A stretch of DNA of 55,204 nucleotides from Kribbella turkmenica (GTDB lineage Bacteria > Actinomycetota > Actinomycetes > Propionibacteriales > Kribbellaceae), in NCBI RefSeq assembly GCF_004348725.1, contig NZ_SMKR01000024.1:1-55204 (forward strand), written 5' to 3'. Below the pieces are notes generated by a model. That model was not told the origin of the DNA, ran no database searches, and saw only the letters and a program-made list of their open reading frames with translations. Below, in pieces: positions 7,596-15,225 of the stretch. A program made the position numbers and the translations under genes. Each line of letters opens with the position of its first letter. The first letter of the stretch is position 1.

Positions 7596-8390
7596 CTAGC
7601 AGGGCAGGGCGCGGTAGGTGTAGCCCTGGCGGCTGAGTTCGGTCAGCGCGCTGTCCAGGGCGGAGACGGTCTCGGCGCGGTTGCCGCCGCCGTCGTGCAT
7701 CAAGATGATCGCTCCGGGACGTGCACCCTGCAGGATCGCCTGTTCGACCTTCGCCGTCCCCGGCCTGGACCAGTCCTTGGTGTCGATGTCCCAGAGCACC
7801 TGGCGCTGGTGGTACGCCGCCGCGACCGCCTCGACGTGTGCGTTCGTGTCCCGGAACGGCGGCCGGAAGCACTTCGACCTCACTCCCGTCGAGATCTCGC
7901 GGCGGAGCTCGGCCGGGGCGAGCTTGGTCAGCACCGGGTGGTCCCAGGTGTGGTTGCCGATGCGGTGACCGGCGGCCCGGGTGAGCGCGACCAGGTCGGG
8001 ATGGGCGGCCGCCTCCCGGCCGAGCACGAAGAACGTCGCCTTGGCCCGGTGTTTCGCCAATACCCGCAGGACCTTCGGCGTCCACTCCTGCTGCGGCCCG
8101 TCGTCGAAGGTCAGGTAGAGAACCTTGCCGTGCTTGGTCAGGTTCCAGTCGTCGGCGACGGCGGTGGTCGACGCACGGCGGTGCGGTGGTCGTTGCTGCC
8201 GTTGCTTGCGCGGCGCGGCCCGCACCGGCTGCTGTGTCACCGGGATGCTCAACGGAGCATGGGCCGACGCCTTCACGGCCGGCGCCGCGGCGGTGATCGA
8301 GTGGTCGGCCGGTTCGGCGGCCTGGGCGAGAACGGCACCGCAGAGGAGGGCGGCGACCAACGGCAGAAGCTTGCCGGGCGGCCTGGTCAC
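7596..8390 (-). CDS. Secreted polysaccharide deacetylase (NodB homology domain)
   Basis: A 264-residue exported carbohydrate esterase family 4 enzyme, expected to remove acetyl groups from a cell-wall or extracellular polysaccharide. From the chosen GTG 8390 it begins with a signal peptide (residues 1-25, cleavage near AQAA), then a Lys/Arg/Pro-rich linker and a NodB domain: TFDDGP (D96, D97), NHTWDH (metal-binding H147 and H151), RPPFRDTN, DIDTKDW and ILMHDGGG. The frame is open further upstream to 8540, but that extra part is Arg/Pro-rich, lies over inverted repeats and does not look like protein. The GTG sits in the loop of a 12-bp hairpin (8373-8403), so either initiation is repressed by structure or the start is elsewhere. 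Confidence 0.88.
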   Translation of the reverse strand: MTRPPGKLLPLVAALLCGAVLAQAAEPADHSITAAAPAVKASAHAPLSIPVTQQPVRAAPRKQRQQRPPHRRASTTAVADDWNLTKHGKVLYLTFDDGPQQEWTPKVLRVLAKHRAKATFFVLGREAAAHPDLVALTRAAGHRIGNHTWDHPVLTKLAPAELRREISTGVRSKCFRPPFRDTNAHVEAVAAAYHQRQVLWDIDTKDWSRPGTAKVEQAILQGARPGAIILMHDGGGNRAETVSALDSALTELSRQGYTYRALPC

Positions 8391-8403
8391 GAGGCCGCCC
8401 GGC
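8373..8403. repeat. 12-bp inverted repeat spanning the deacetylase start codon
   Basis: Perfect arms 8373-8384 and 8392-8403 with a 7-nt loop (8385-8391) that contains the GTG start on the minus strand. The neighbouring 8404-8530 holds more inverted repeats (GCGGGT...ACCCGC near 8454-8479, CGCGCC...GGCGCG near 8479-8493) and a purine-rich run of GAGCG/GAAGCG units (about 8409-8447). Together this looks like a small intergenic repeat element rather than coding sequence. Confidence 0.5.
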
Positions 8404-8611
8404 CTGGACTGAGGAGCGGAGGGAGCGAAGCGACTGGAGCGACGAGGGAAGGGCGGGTGCCGAAGCCCCGTGACCCGCCGCGCCGGAGGCGCGCCATGAG
8501 CACGGTCATGACGCGCATCCTCTCGTAACGGGTGGGCCAACCCGGCATCGAAGCGGGGTGTGTCGCCCGTATCGTGTGCGGTCCAGGCAGGCGAGTACGT
8601 GAGGCGGGCGA

Positions 8612-10351
8612 ATGAGCGGTGAGCGGACGGTCCGCCTGACGGTCATGGGCACGACCGACCTGCACGGCAACGTCTTCGACTGGGACTACTTCCGGAACAC
8701 CGAGTACGACGACGCCGCGCACAACGACATCGGCCTGGCCAAGGTCTCCACGCTGGTCACCGCGATCCGGAACCGGATCTCTGCCGACCCCCACGCGCCA
8801 CGGCCGCTGTTGCTGGACGCCGGCGACACGATCCAGGGCACCCCGCTGGCGTACTACTTCGCGAAGATCGAACCGATCACCGGCGGCCGCCCGCACCCGA
8901 TGGCGGTCGCGATGAACGCGATCGGGTACGACGCCGCGGCCCTGGGCAACCACGAGTTCAACTACGGCCTCGACGTCCTGCGCGAGTTCCAGCGGCAACT
9001 CGACTTCCCGCTGCTCGGCGCGAACGCCCAGGACTGGACCACCGGCCTTCCGGTCTTCCCGCCGTACGTGCTGAAGCGGGTGCACGTGCCGGGCGAGGAC
9101 CCGGTCACCGTCGGGATCCTCGGTCTGACCAACCCGGGCATCGCGATCTGGGACAAGGCGGTGGTCGAGAACCGGATCAGGTTCGGCGGCGTCGTCGAAG
9201 TGGCCAAGGCCTGGGTGCCGCGGGTCCGCCGTGCGGGCGCGGACGTGGTGGTCGTCGCCGCGCACTCCGGGATGGATCTGTCCTCGTCGTACGCCGACGC
9301 CCTGCCGGTGCCCGAGAACGCGTCGGCGTTGATGGTCGAGACGGTCCCCGGGATCGACGCGGTTCTCGTCGGGCACGCGCACCAGGAGATCCCCGAACGG
9401 CTGGTGACCAACCAGCAGACCGGTGAGCAGGCCGTGCTGACCGAGCCGCTCAAGTGGGGCATGCGGCTGGCGCTGATCGACCTCGACCTGCGCAAGGAGC
9501 GTGGCCGCTGGAAGGTCGTCGGCCGGCAGGCGCAGGTGCTGAACGCGAACACCGTCGACGCCGACCCGGAGGTGCTCGCCGTCCTGCAGCGGGACCAGGA
9601 CACCGTGATCGAGTACGTGAACTCGAGGATCGGCATGTGCACCCAGGCGATGTCCGCCGCGACCGCGCCGTGGGAGGCCACCACCGCACTCGACTTCGTC
9701 AACTTCGTCCAGGCCGACACGGTCGCGAAGGCGCTCGCCGGTACGCCGGAGGCCGCGCTGCCGGTGCTCGCGATCGCGTCCCCGTTCAACCGGGCGGCCG
9801 CGATCCCGGCCGGCGATGTCTCGATCCGCGACGTGGCCGGGCTGTACGTGTTCGACAACACGCTGCTCGCGGTGACGATGACGGGCGCGCAGGTCGGCGA
9901 GTACCTGGAGTTCTCGGCGCAGTACTTCCAGCAGGTCAGCGGGACCGGCCCGTTCACGCCCGACCAGGTCACGAACGCGCCGACGCCGACCGCGCCGAAC
10001 GGCACGCCGGACTACAACTACGACATGGTCGGCGGACTGACGAAGCCGCTGACCTACCGGATCGACATCGCCAAGCCGCCCGGCTCCCGGATCACCGACC
10101 TCGCGTACGGTGGAACCGCACCGGCGCCGGACCAGCAGTTCGTGGTGGCCCTCAACAACTACCGGCAGGCCGGCAGCGGCAACTTCCCGCACGTCACCAC
10201 CGCGCCGGTCGTCTACAACCGCCAGGTCGAGATCCGCCAGCTGATGATCGACTACGTCATCGCCACCGGCACGGTCGACCCGTCGGCCTTCCGTACCGGA
10301 GCCTGGTCCCTGGTCTCCGGCGGTGCCCCCGTCGTCGTGACGCCCGGGTGA
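8612..10351 (+). CDS. 5'-nucleotidase / 2',3'-cyclic phosphodiesterase family metallophosphoesterase
   Basis: A 579-residue two-domain phosphoesterase of the CpdB/UshA type, which hydrolyses nucleotides or cyclic nucleotides to nucleosides and phosphate. The N-terminal calcineurin-like domain shows the metal motifs TTDLHGN (about residue 14), DAGDTIQG, ALGNHEFNYG, VVVAAHSG and VGHAHQE. The C-terminal 5'-nucleotidase domain has the substrate-binding ASPFNRAAAIPAGD, FDNTLLAVTMTG and VALNNYRQAGSGNF segments. Most relatives are exported, but this one begins directly with MSGERTVRLTVMG and has no signal peptide, so it is probably cytoplasmic. The start ATG 8612 lacks a strong ribosome site. It is divergent from the deacetylase. 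Confidence 0.92.
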   Translation: MSGERTVRLTVMGTTDLHGNVFDWDYFRNTEYDDAAHNDIGLAKVSTLVTAIRNRISADPHAPRPLLLDAGDTIQGTPLAYYFAKIEPITGGRPHPMAVAMNAIGYDAAALGNHEFNYGLDVLREFQRQLDFPLLGANAQDWTTGLPVFPPYVLKRVHVPGEDPVTVGILGLTNPGIAIWDKAVVENRIRFGGVVEVAKAWVPRVRRAGADVVVVAAHSGMDLSSSYADALPVPENASALMVETVPGIDAVLVGHAHQEIPERLVTNQQTGEQAVLTEPLKWGMRLALIDLDLRKERGRWKVVGRQAQVLNANTVDADPEVLAVLQRDQDTVIEYVNSRIGMCTQAMSAATAPWEATTALDFVNFVQADTVAKALAGTPEAALPVLAIASPFNRAAAIPAGDVSIRDVAGLYVFDNTLLAVTMTGAQVGEYLEFSAQYFQQVSGTGPFTPDQVTNAPTPTAPNGTPDYNYDMVGGLTKPLTYRIDIAKPPGSRITDLAYGGTAPAPDQQFVVALNNYRQAGSGNFPHVTTAPVVYNRQVEIRQLMIDYVIATGTVDPSAFRTGAWSLVSGGAPVVVTPG

Positions 10352-10420
10352 GCCATTCGCCGAAGCCGCAGTCGGCACAGCCAGCGGCCACCTGCCTGCG
10401 CGGAACTACGGTCCGAGCCA

Positions 10421-10456
10421 TTGACGTAGGAATGGCTAAGTGATTTAGTCAGTTTG
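10421..10456 (+). promoter_or_regulatory. Promoter and operator candidate for the GntR/creatininase operon
   Basis: TTGACG (10421-10426), a 17-base spacer and TTTAGT (10444-10449) form a sigma-A-like promoter. The expected transcription start coincides with GTG 10456, implying a leaderless mRNA. An imperfect 13-bp palindrome with arms CTAA and TTAG (10436-10448) overlaps the -10 box and could be the autoregulatory GntR site. Confidence 0.5.
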
Positions 10457-11148
10457 TGAGTTACTCAGTAGAGGTTCCGGTGAGTCTGTCCGATCGGTTG
10501 ACCGAGTCGATTCTCGGGATCATCCGAGAGGGCGGGCTGCGGCCTGGCGATGCGATCCCGTCGGCGCGGGAGCTGGCCAAGCGGTTCGCGATCACCACGC
10601 CGACCGTGCGGGAGGCGCTGCGGAAGCTGGAGGCGACCGGGGCGGTGGAGTTCCGGCACGGGTCCGGGACGTACGTCGGGCCGACGATCAACAACGTGGT
10701 CCTGGCGAATCCGCACCGGCCACCGATCACGAAGGAGTCGGTGCTGCAACTGATCGACGCCCGCCTGGTGATCGAGCCGGCCGTTGCCGTGCAGTCCGCG
10801 ACGGCCCGTCAGCCGGAGAATCTCGAGCGGCTGGAGGCGGCGGTCACCAACGCGCTGGTCCCGCCGGGGGGACCGGCCTTCGCCCTCAACTTCCACGTCG
10901 AGCTCGCCGCGGCCGCCGGCAACCCGTTGCTGCAGGAGGTGCTGGCCTCGCTGCTGAAGGTCCGCGTCCGCGAGCAGCAGCGGATCCGCACGCTCTACGA
11001 CAACCGCGAGCGCGACCACGAGGAGCACCAGGCGATCCTGGAGGCGATCCGTTCCCAGGACGCGCCGGCCGCGGAGCGGCTCACCCGCGAGCACCTGGGC
11101 AACATCCGCAGGGCTGTCGAGGCCGCCGACTTCCCGGAGCTGTCGTGA
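10456..11148 (+). CDS. GntR-family transcriptional regulator, FadR subfamily
   Basis: A 230-residue repressor-type protein. The N-terminal winged helix (about residues 10-75) shows the GntR signature LRPGDAIPSARELAKRF and TTPTVREALRKLEATG, followed by the wing HGSGTYVG. The all-helical FadR-type effector domain (about 90-220) carries the metal/ligand region DARLVIEP, FHVELAAAAGN and H in EEHQAILEAI. GTG 10456 is placed exactly where a leaderless transcript would begin. The following gene overlaps by GTGA, so this regulator most likely senses a metabolite handled by the creatininase/esterase/AbgT genes it precedes. Confidence 0.92.
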   Translation: MSYSVEVPVSLSDRLTESILGIIREGGLRPGDAIPSARELAKRFAITTPTVREALRKLEATGAVEFRHGSGTYVGPTINNVVLANPHRPPITKESVLQLIDARLVIEPAVAVQSATARQPENLERLEAAVTNALVPPGGPAFALNFHVELAAAAGNPLLQEVLASLLKVRVREQQRIRTLYDNRERDHEEHQAILEAIRSQDAPAAERLTREHLGNIRRAVEAADFPELS

Positions 11149-11888
11149 AGCTCGCAGAGATGACGACCGACGAGGCCCAGGCGGCGGTACGGCGTTCGCC
11201 GCTGGTCATCATCCCGGTCGGGGCCCAGGAGCAGCATGGCGGCGGGATGGCGATGGCCACCGACACCGTCCGGGCCGTAGGGGTCGCCGATCGGGTGGCC
11301 GAGCGGCTGGCCGGTCGCGCCGTGGTCGCGCCGGTCGTGCCGTACGGCGTCTCGCCACACCACATGGCCTTCGCCGGCACCGTGTCGTTGTCACCGGCAA
11401 CCTTCATGAACGTGCTCCGGGACGTGATCGCCAGCCTGCGGGCGCACGGCTGGCGGCAGTTCCTGGTGCTCACCGGGCACGGCGGCAACAACGCGGCGTT
11501 GTCCGTGCTCGCGCAGGAGTACGTCCGCGAGGAGCTCACCTTCGCCTGGACACCGATCACGTCCGTGGTGTCCGACCTGATCGTGGACGTGAGCGAGGTC
11601 CACGGTCACGCCGGCGAGGCGGAGACCGCGCAGATGCTGTACCTGGCACCGCAGCTCGTCCAGGCCGACCGCCTGGAGCCCGGCGCCACGACGCTCGACG
11701 AACTGACCACACCCGCCCGGCTGTCCCGGCAGGCGCGTGGACCGCGGCTGTCCGTCGGGTTCGACGCGTACCACAAGCGTGGCGTGCTGGGAGATCCCCG
11801 CCGCGCCACCGCCGACGACGGCCGTCTCCTGGTCGAGACGGCCGCCGACCGCATAGCCGCCTTCGCCGACGAACTGCTCTCGGCCTGA
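11145..11888 (+). CDS. Creatininase-family metal-dependent amidohydrolase
   Basis: A 247-residue cytosolic hydrolase of the creatininase family, which cleaves cyclic or linear amide bonds with a two-metal centre; relatives include creatinine amidohydrolase, the FAPy deformylase ArfB and the mycofactocin peptidase MftE. Metal ligands are visible: E and H in AQEQHGGG, D in MATDTVRA, H in LTGHGGNN, and E in HAGEAETAQM. GTG 11145 overlaps the regulator stop (GTGA). There are no mycofactocin or flavin genes around it, so the substrate is open; the neighbouring transporter of the p-aminobenzoyl-glutamate family suggests an amide-linked compound. Confidence 0.9.
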   Translation: MKLAEMTTDEAQAAVRRSPLVIIPVGAQEQHGGGMAMATDTVRAVGVADRVAERLAGRAVVAPVVPYGVSPHHMAFAGTVSLSPATFMNVLRDVIASLRAHGWRQFLVLTGHGGNNAALSVLAQEYVREELTFAWTPITSVVSDLIVDVSEVHGHAGEAETAQMLYLAPQLVQADRLEPGATTLDELTTPARLSRQARGPRLSVGFDAYHKRGVLGDPRRATADDGRLLVETAADRIAAFADELLSA

Positions 11889-11980
11889 CCATTCCCTACC
11901 ATCCCCTTTCCCCACTGGACCCCGCCCGGTCCAGGCGCGAGCCTGCCCGCCCGCAGGCCGTTTGCCCGAGGAGGCACTCG

Positions 11981-12901
11981 ATGAACCTCGCACGCCCGAA
12001 GACCCTCGCCGTGCTGGCGATCACGGCCGGCCTGCTGACCGTTGCGTTGCCATCGGCAACCGCTGCCGCACCGGCCGCTCGCAGTGCCGGTTGTGGCCGG
12101 CAAGCACCGGCCACCGGTGACTACGAGGTGGTCAGTGGCGGGATCACCCGCACCTACCGGCTGCACGTGCCCGAGGAGTACAGCGCCACCGAGGCGTCCC
12201 CGCTGATCGTCGTGTACCACGGCCGGGGCAGGACCGGCGCGCTGACCGAGGCGTTCTCCGACCTGTCGAGACTCGACGCGATCGTTGCCTACCCCAACGG
12301 TGTGGTCGGGGACGAGAACAAGCAGGCCTGGCAGGGAGCGCCGTACTCCGCCGACGGTGTGGACGACGTCAGGTTCACCGCCGACCTGCTGGACAAGCTG
12401 GAGAGCGAGCTCTGCGTCGACACGACCGCGGTCTACGCGACCGGGAAGTCGAACGGCGCCGCGTTCACCGGGATCCTCGCCTGCGAGCTGGCGGACCGGA
12501 TCGCCGCGATCGCTCCGGTGGCGGGCGCGTTCTACCAGCAGGGCAGGCGGTGTGCGCCGAGCCGGCCGGTTCCCGTCCTCGACATCCACGGCACTGGCGA
12601 CACCACGATCCCGTACGACGGCGACGGCCAGCGCGACCTGCCGAGCGTCCAGACCTGGGTCCGCGACTGGTCGGTCCGCAACCACTGCGATCCGGAGCCA
12701 CGGGTGTCCCAGCAGGGCGACGACGTGCTGACGTACACGTACAAGGGCTGCAGGGCCGACGTAGTCCATGTCGCTGTCACCGACGGCGGGCACACCTGGC
12801 CCGGGTCCGACGCCTCCTCCGGGCCGGGCTACGTCACCCAGACGTTCGAGGCGCACGAGCTGATCGGTGCGTTCTTCACGGCACACAAGCTGAGGTCATG
12901 A
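11981..12901 (+). CDS. Secreted alpha/beta-hydrolase esterase (PHB depolymerase / LpqC type)
   Basis: A 306-residue exported serine esterase. A signal peptide covers residues 1-29 (cleavage near ATAAA). The catalytic triad is readable: nucleophile Ser in TGKSNGAAF, Asp in DIHGTGDTTIPY and His in TDGGHTWPG. The oxyanion region VVYHGRG is also present. The family includes poly-hydroxybutyrate depolymerases, feruloyl and acetylxylan esterases, so the ester substrate cannot be fixed. AGGAGG lies seven bases before ATG 11981. It ends one base before the transporter gene, which implies cotranscription: esterase outside, importer in the membrane, amidohydrolase inside. Confidence 0.88.
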   Translation: MNLARPKTLAVLAITAGLLTVALPSATAAAPAARSAGCGRQAPATGDYEVVSGGITRTYRLHVPEEYSATEASPLIVVYHGRGRTGALTEAFSDLSRLDAIVAYPNGVVGDENKQAWQGAPYSADGVDDVRFTADLLDKLESELCVDTTAVYATGKSNGAAFTGILACELADRIAAIAPVAGAFYQQGRRCAPSRPVPVLDIHGTGDTTIPYDGDGQRDLPSVQTWVRDWSVRNHCDPEPRVSQQGDDVLTYTYKGCRADVVHVAVTDGGHTWPGSDASSGPGYVTQTFEAHELIGAFFTAHKLRS

Positions 12902-12902
12902 G

Positions 12903-14438
12903 ATGAGTACGACGACGACCGACGTGAAGGAGCTGCCACGCCTGGTCCGGGCGATGGCCGTGATCGAGAAGGTCGGCAACGCGCTGCCGCACCCCTTCTG
13001 GTTGTTCTGGATCCTGTCCGCGATCCTCGCCGTGGTGAGCGCCGTCCTGGCCGCGCTGGACGTGTCCGTCGTGTCGCCGAAGGACGGCAAGACGGTCGCG
13101 GTGCAGAACCTGCTGTCCGGCGAGGGCCTGCAGATGGCGGTCTCGACGGCGATCTCGAACTTCGCCGAGTTCCCACCGATGGCCACGATCGTGGTCGTCA
13201 TCATGGGCGTCGCGCTGGCGGAGCGCACCGGCTTCCTGCAGGCGCTGATGCGGGTGAGCGTGTCCCGGGTGCCGCAGTCGATGGTGGTCTTCGCGGTCGC
13301 GTTCGCCGGCACGATGGCGCACGTCGCGTCGGCGGCGGCGTACATCATCCTGGTGCCGCTCGGCGGGCTCGCGTTCCGGGCCGTCGGCCGGTCGCCGATC
13401 CTCGGCATCGTGGTCGCGTACACCGCGATCGCGTCCGGGTACGACGCCAGCCCGATCCCGACCCCGAACGACGCGATCTTCGCCGGGATCACCACCGCGG
13501 CGGCGCGGACGGTCGACCCGGACGCGTACGTCTCGCCGCTGTCGAACTGGTTCTTCAACATCGCGTCGTCGGTCCTGCTGGCGCTGGTGATCACGCTGGT
13601 CACCCGGCTCGTGCTGAGCAAGCGGCCCGACCTGGACGCCGACCCGGACGCGCCTGGTGACGATCCGGACCAGTTGAAACTGTCGGACGCCGAGCGCACC
13701 GGCCTGCGCCGGGCCGGGATCGTCTTCCTGCTCGCGGCCGCCGCGATCGTCGCCGTCCTCGGGCCGCACGGCTCGCCGCTGCGTGGCGAGAACGGCAGCA
13801 TCGTCGAGTCGCCGTTCCTGGACGGGATCGCGATGGTGGTGGCGATGCTGTTCGGCCTCGTCGGCATCGCGTACGGCGTGACCGTGAAGGCGATCGGGAC
13901 GGCGGCCGACGTGCCGCGGCTGATGGCCGAGGGGATCAGGCAGATGGCGCCGGTGCTGGTGCTGTTCTTCGCGATCGCGCAGTTCCTGGCGTACTTCTCC
14001 TGGAGCCGGATCGGCGACCTGCTGTCGGCGGAGTCCGCCCGCGTGCTCGGTGACCTGGGCGCGCCGACGATCGTGATCTTCCTCGGCATCCTCGCGTTGC
14101 TGACGCTGATCAACGTGCTGGTGACCAGCGGATCGGCGATGTGGTCGCTGACCGCGCCGATCCTGGTGCCGATGATGCTGCTGCTGAACGTGCCGGCCGA
14201 GACCACGCAGGCGTTGTTCCGGATCGCCGACTCGGGGTCGACCGCGATCACGCCGATGAGCCCGTACTTCGTGATGGCTCTCGGGTTCCTGCAGCGCTAC
14301 CGCAAGGACGCCGGCGTCGGCACGCTCGCGTCGTACACGGTCCCGCTGGCGGTCTCGATGACAATCGCGTGGACGTTGCTCTTCCTGGCATGGTGGGCGC
14401 TGGGGATCCCCCTCGGCCCGGGCGCTCCGATCCGGTGA
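12903..14438 (+). CDS. AbgT-family transporter
   Basis: A 511-residue polytopic membrane protein with about 11-13 hydrophobic segments. It matches the AbgT family by the N-terminal KVGNALPHPFWLFW, the central PPMATIVVVIMGVALAERTGF, the SAAAYIILVPLGG loop, YDASPIPTPNDAIF and the C-terminal RIADSGSTAITPMSPYF. Family members either import p-aminobenzoyl-glutamate (E. coli AbgT) or export sulfonamide antimetabolites (MtrF, YdaH). Here it directly follows a secreted esterase and a cytoplasmic amidohydrolase under a GntR regulator, so uptake of a catabolic substrate is more likely than drug efflux; this is inference. Confidence 0.92.
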   Translation: MSTTTTDVKELPRLVRAMAVIEKVGNALPHPFWLFWILSAILAVVSAVLAALDVSVVSPKDGKTVAVQNLLSGEGLQMAVSTAISNFAEFPPMATIVVVIMGVALAERTGFLQALMRVSVSRVPQSMVVFAVAFAGTMAHVASAAAYIILVPLGGLAFRAVGRSPILGIVVAYTAIASGYDASPIPTPNDAIFAGITTAAARTVDPDAYVSPLSNWFFNIASSVLLALVITLVTRLVLSKRPDLDADPDAPGDDPDQLKLSDAERTGLRRAGIVFLLAAAAIVAVLGPHGSPLRGENGSIVESPFLDGIAMVVAMLFGLVGIAYGVTVKAIGTAADVPRLMAEGIRQMAPVLVLFFAIAQFLAYFSWSRIGDLLSAESARVLGDLGAPTIVIFLGILALLTLINVLVTSGSAMWSLTAPILVPMMLLLNVPAETTQALFRIADSGSTAITPMSPYFVMALGFLQRYRKDAGVGTLASYTVPLAVSMTIAWTLLFLAWWALGIPLGPGAPIR

Positions 14439-14461
14439 CCCCCCGTACGCCGGCCGCCCGG

Positions 14462-15040
14462 TCAGCTCAGGTGGACACCGGCGGCGCGGAGCTCCGACAG
14501 CGCCTGCTCGGTGGTCCCCGGAGCGACTCCCGCGGTCAGCCTCGTCAGCACCGTCGTCCCGAAGCCGGCCTGCTGGGCGTCGAGCGCGGTCGCGCGGACG
14601 CAGTAGTCGGTGGCGATCCCGCACACGTCGACGTCGGTGACGCCCTTGTCCCGCAGCCAGTCGGCGAGTGCGCGCCCGTCCTCGTGGGACTTGCCCTCGA
14701 AACCCGAGTAGGCGGCCGCGTACTCGCCCTTGTCGAAGATCGCGTCGAAGGGCTGCGGGTCCATGTTCGGGTGGAAGCTGACGCCGTCGGTGCCGGCGAC
14801 GCAGTGCCGGGGCCAGGAGTTCACGTAGTCGGGGTCGATGGAGAAGTGGTCGCCCGGGTCGATGTGGTGGTCCCGGGTGGCCACGACGTACTCGTACTTC
14901 TTGTCGGCCGGCTCGGCGTCGTACCACTTGTGCAGCAGTTCACCGATCCGGAAGGCCACGTCCGCACCACCGCTGACGGCCAGGCTCCCGCCCTCGCAGA
15001 AGTCGTTCTGCACGTCGACCACAATCAGTGCCCGGCCCAT
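14462..15040 (-). CDS. pncA: Nicotinamidase
   Basis: A 192-residue cysteine hydrolase that deaminates nicotinamide to nicotinate for NAD salvage. The catalytic triad is visible: D9 (IVVDVQNDF), K104 (FDKGEY) and C147 (GIATDYCVRATAL). Metal ligands lie in TRDHHIDPGDHFS. ATG 15040 has GGAGGAGG seven or so bases upstream, so the longer frame to 15169 is not used. The next enzyme of the pathway, nicotinate phosphoribosyltransferase, is encoded at 27954-29300, not adjacent. It is convergent with the AbgT gene and divergent from the propeller gene. Confidence 0.95.
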   Translation of the reverse strand: MGRALIVVDVQNDFCEGGSLAVSGGADVAFRIGELLHKWYDAEPADKKYEYVVATRDHHIDPGDHFSIDPDYVNSWPRHCVAGTDGVSFHPNMDPQPFDAIFDKGEYAAAYSGFEGKSHEDGRALADWLRDKGVTDVDVCGIATDYCVRATALDAQQAGFGTTVLTRLTAGVAPGTTEQALSELRAAGVHLS

Positions 15041-15169
15041 CGTGACGCTCCTCCTCCAGGGGGTGTCCTGTGCCCACGGTACAAGCGTGACCTCTCCGGC
15101 ACGCCGAGCGCACGCCGCGGGTGCGCTTTCGACGGAATCGACGCGGACGGTTATCGTGTGGTGGCGCAT

Positions 15170-15187
15170 GGTGACAACTCCGTCACC
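15170..15187. promoter_or_regulatory. Inverted repeat GGTGAC-N6-GTCACC
   Basis: Perfect 6-bp arms (15170-15175, 15182-15187) separated by six bases, about 40 bases upstream of the propeller start and 130 from pncA. The geometry suits a dimeric repressor. TTATCGT just upstream (15151-15157) may be part of a promoter. Confidence 0.35.
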
Positions 15188-15225
15188 GCGCCTGTTGAGC
15201 GGGGCGAGTCCCGGGGGATTTGTTG

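Noticed and set aside
8387-10378. 663-residue frame opposite the 5'-nucleotidase gene
   Set aside because: Low-complexity Arg/Asp-rich shadow; the plus strand has clear phosphoesterase motifs.
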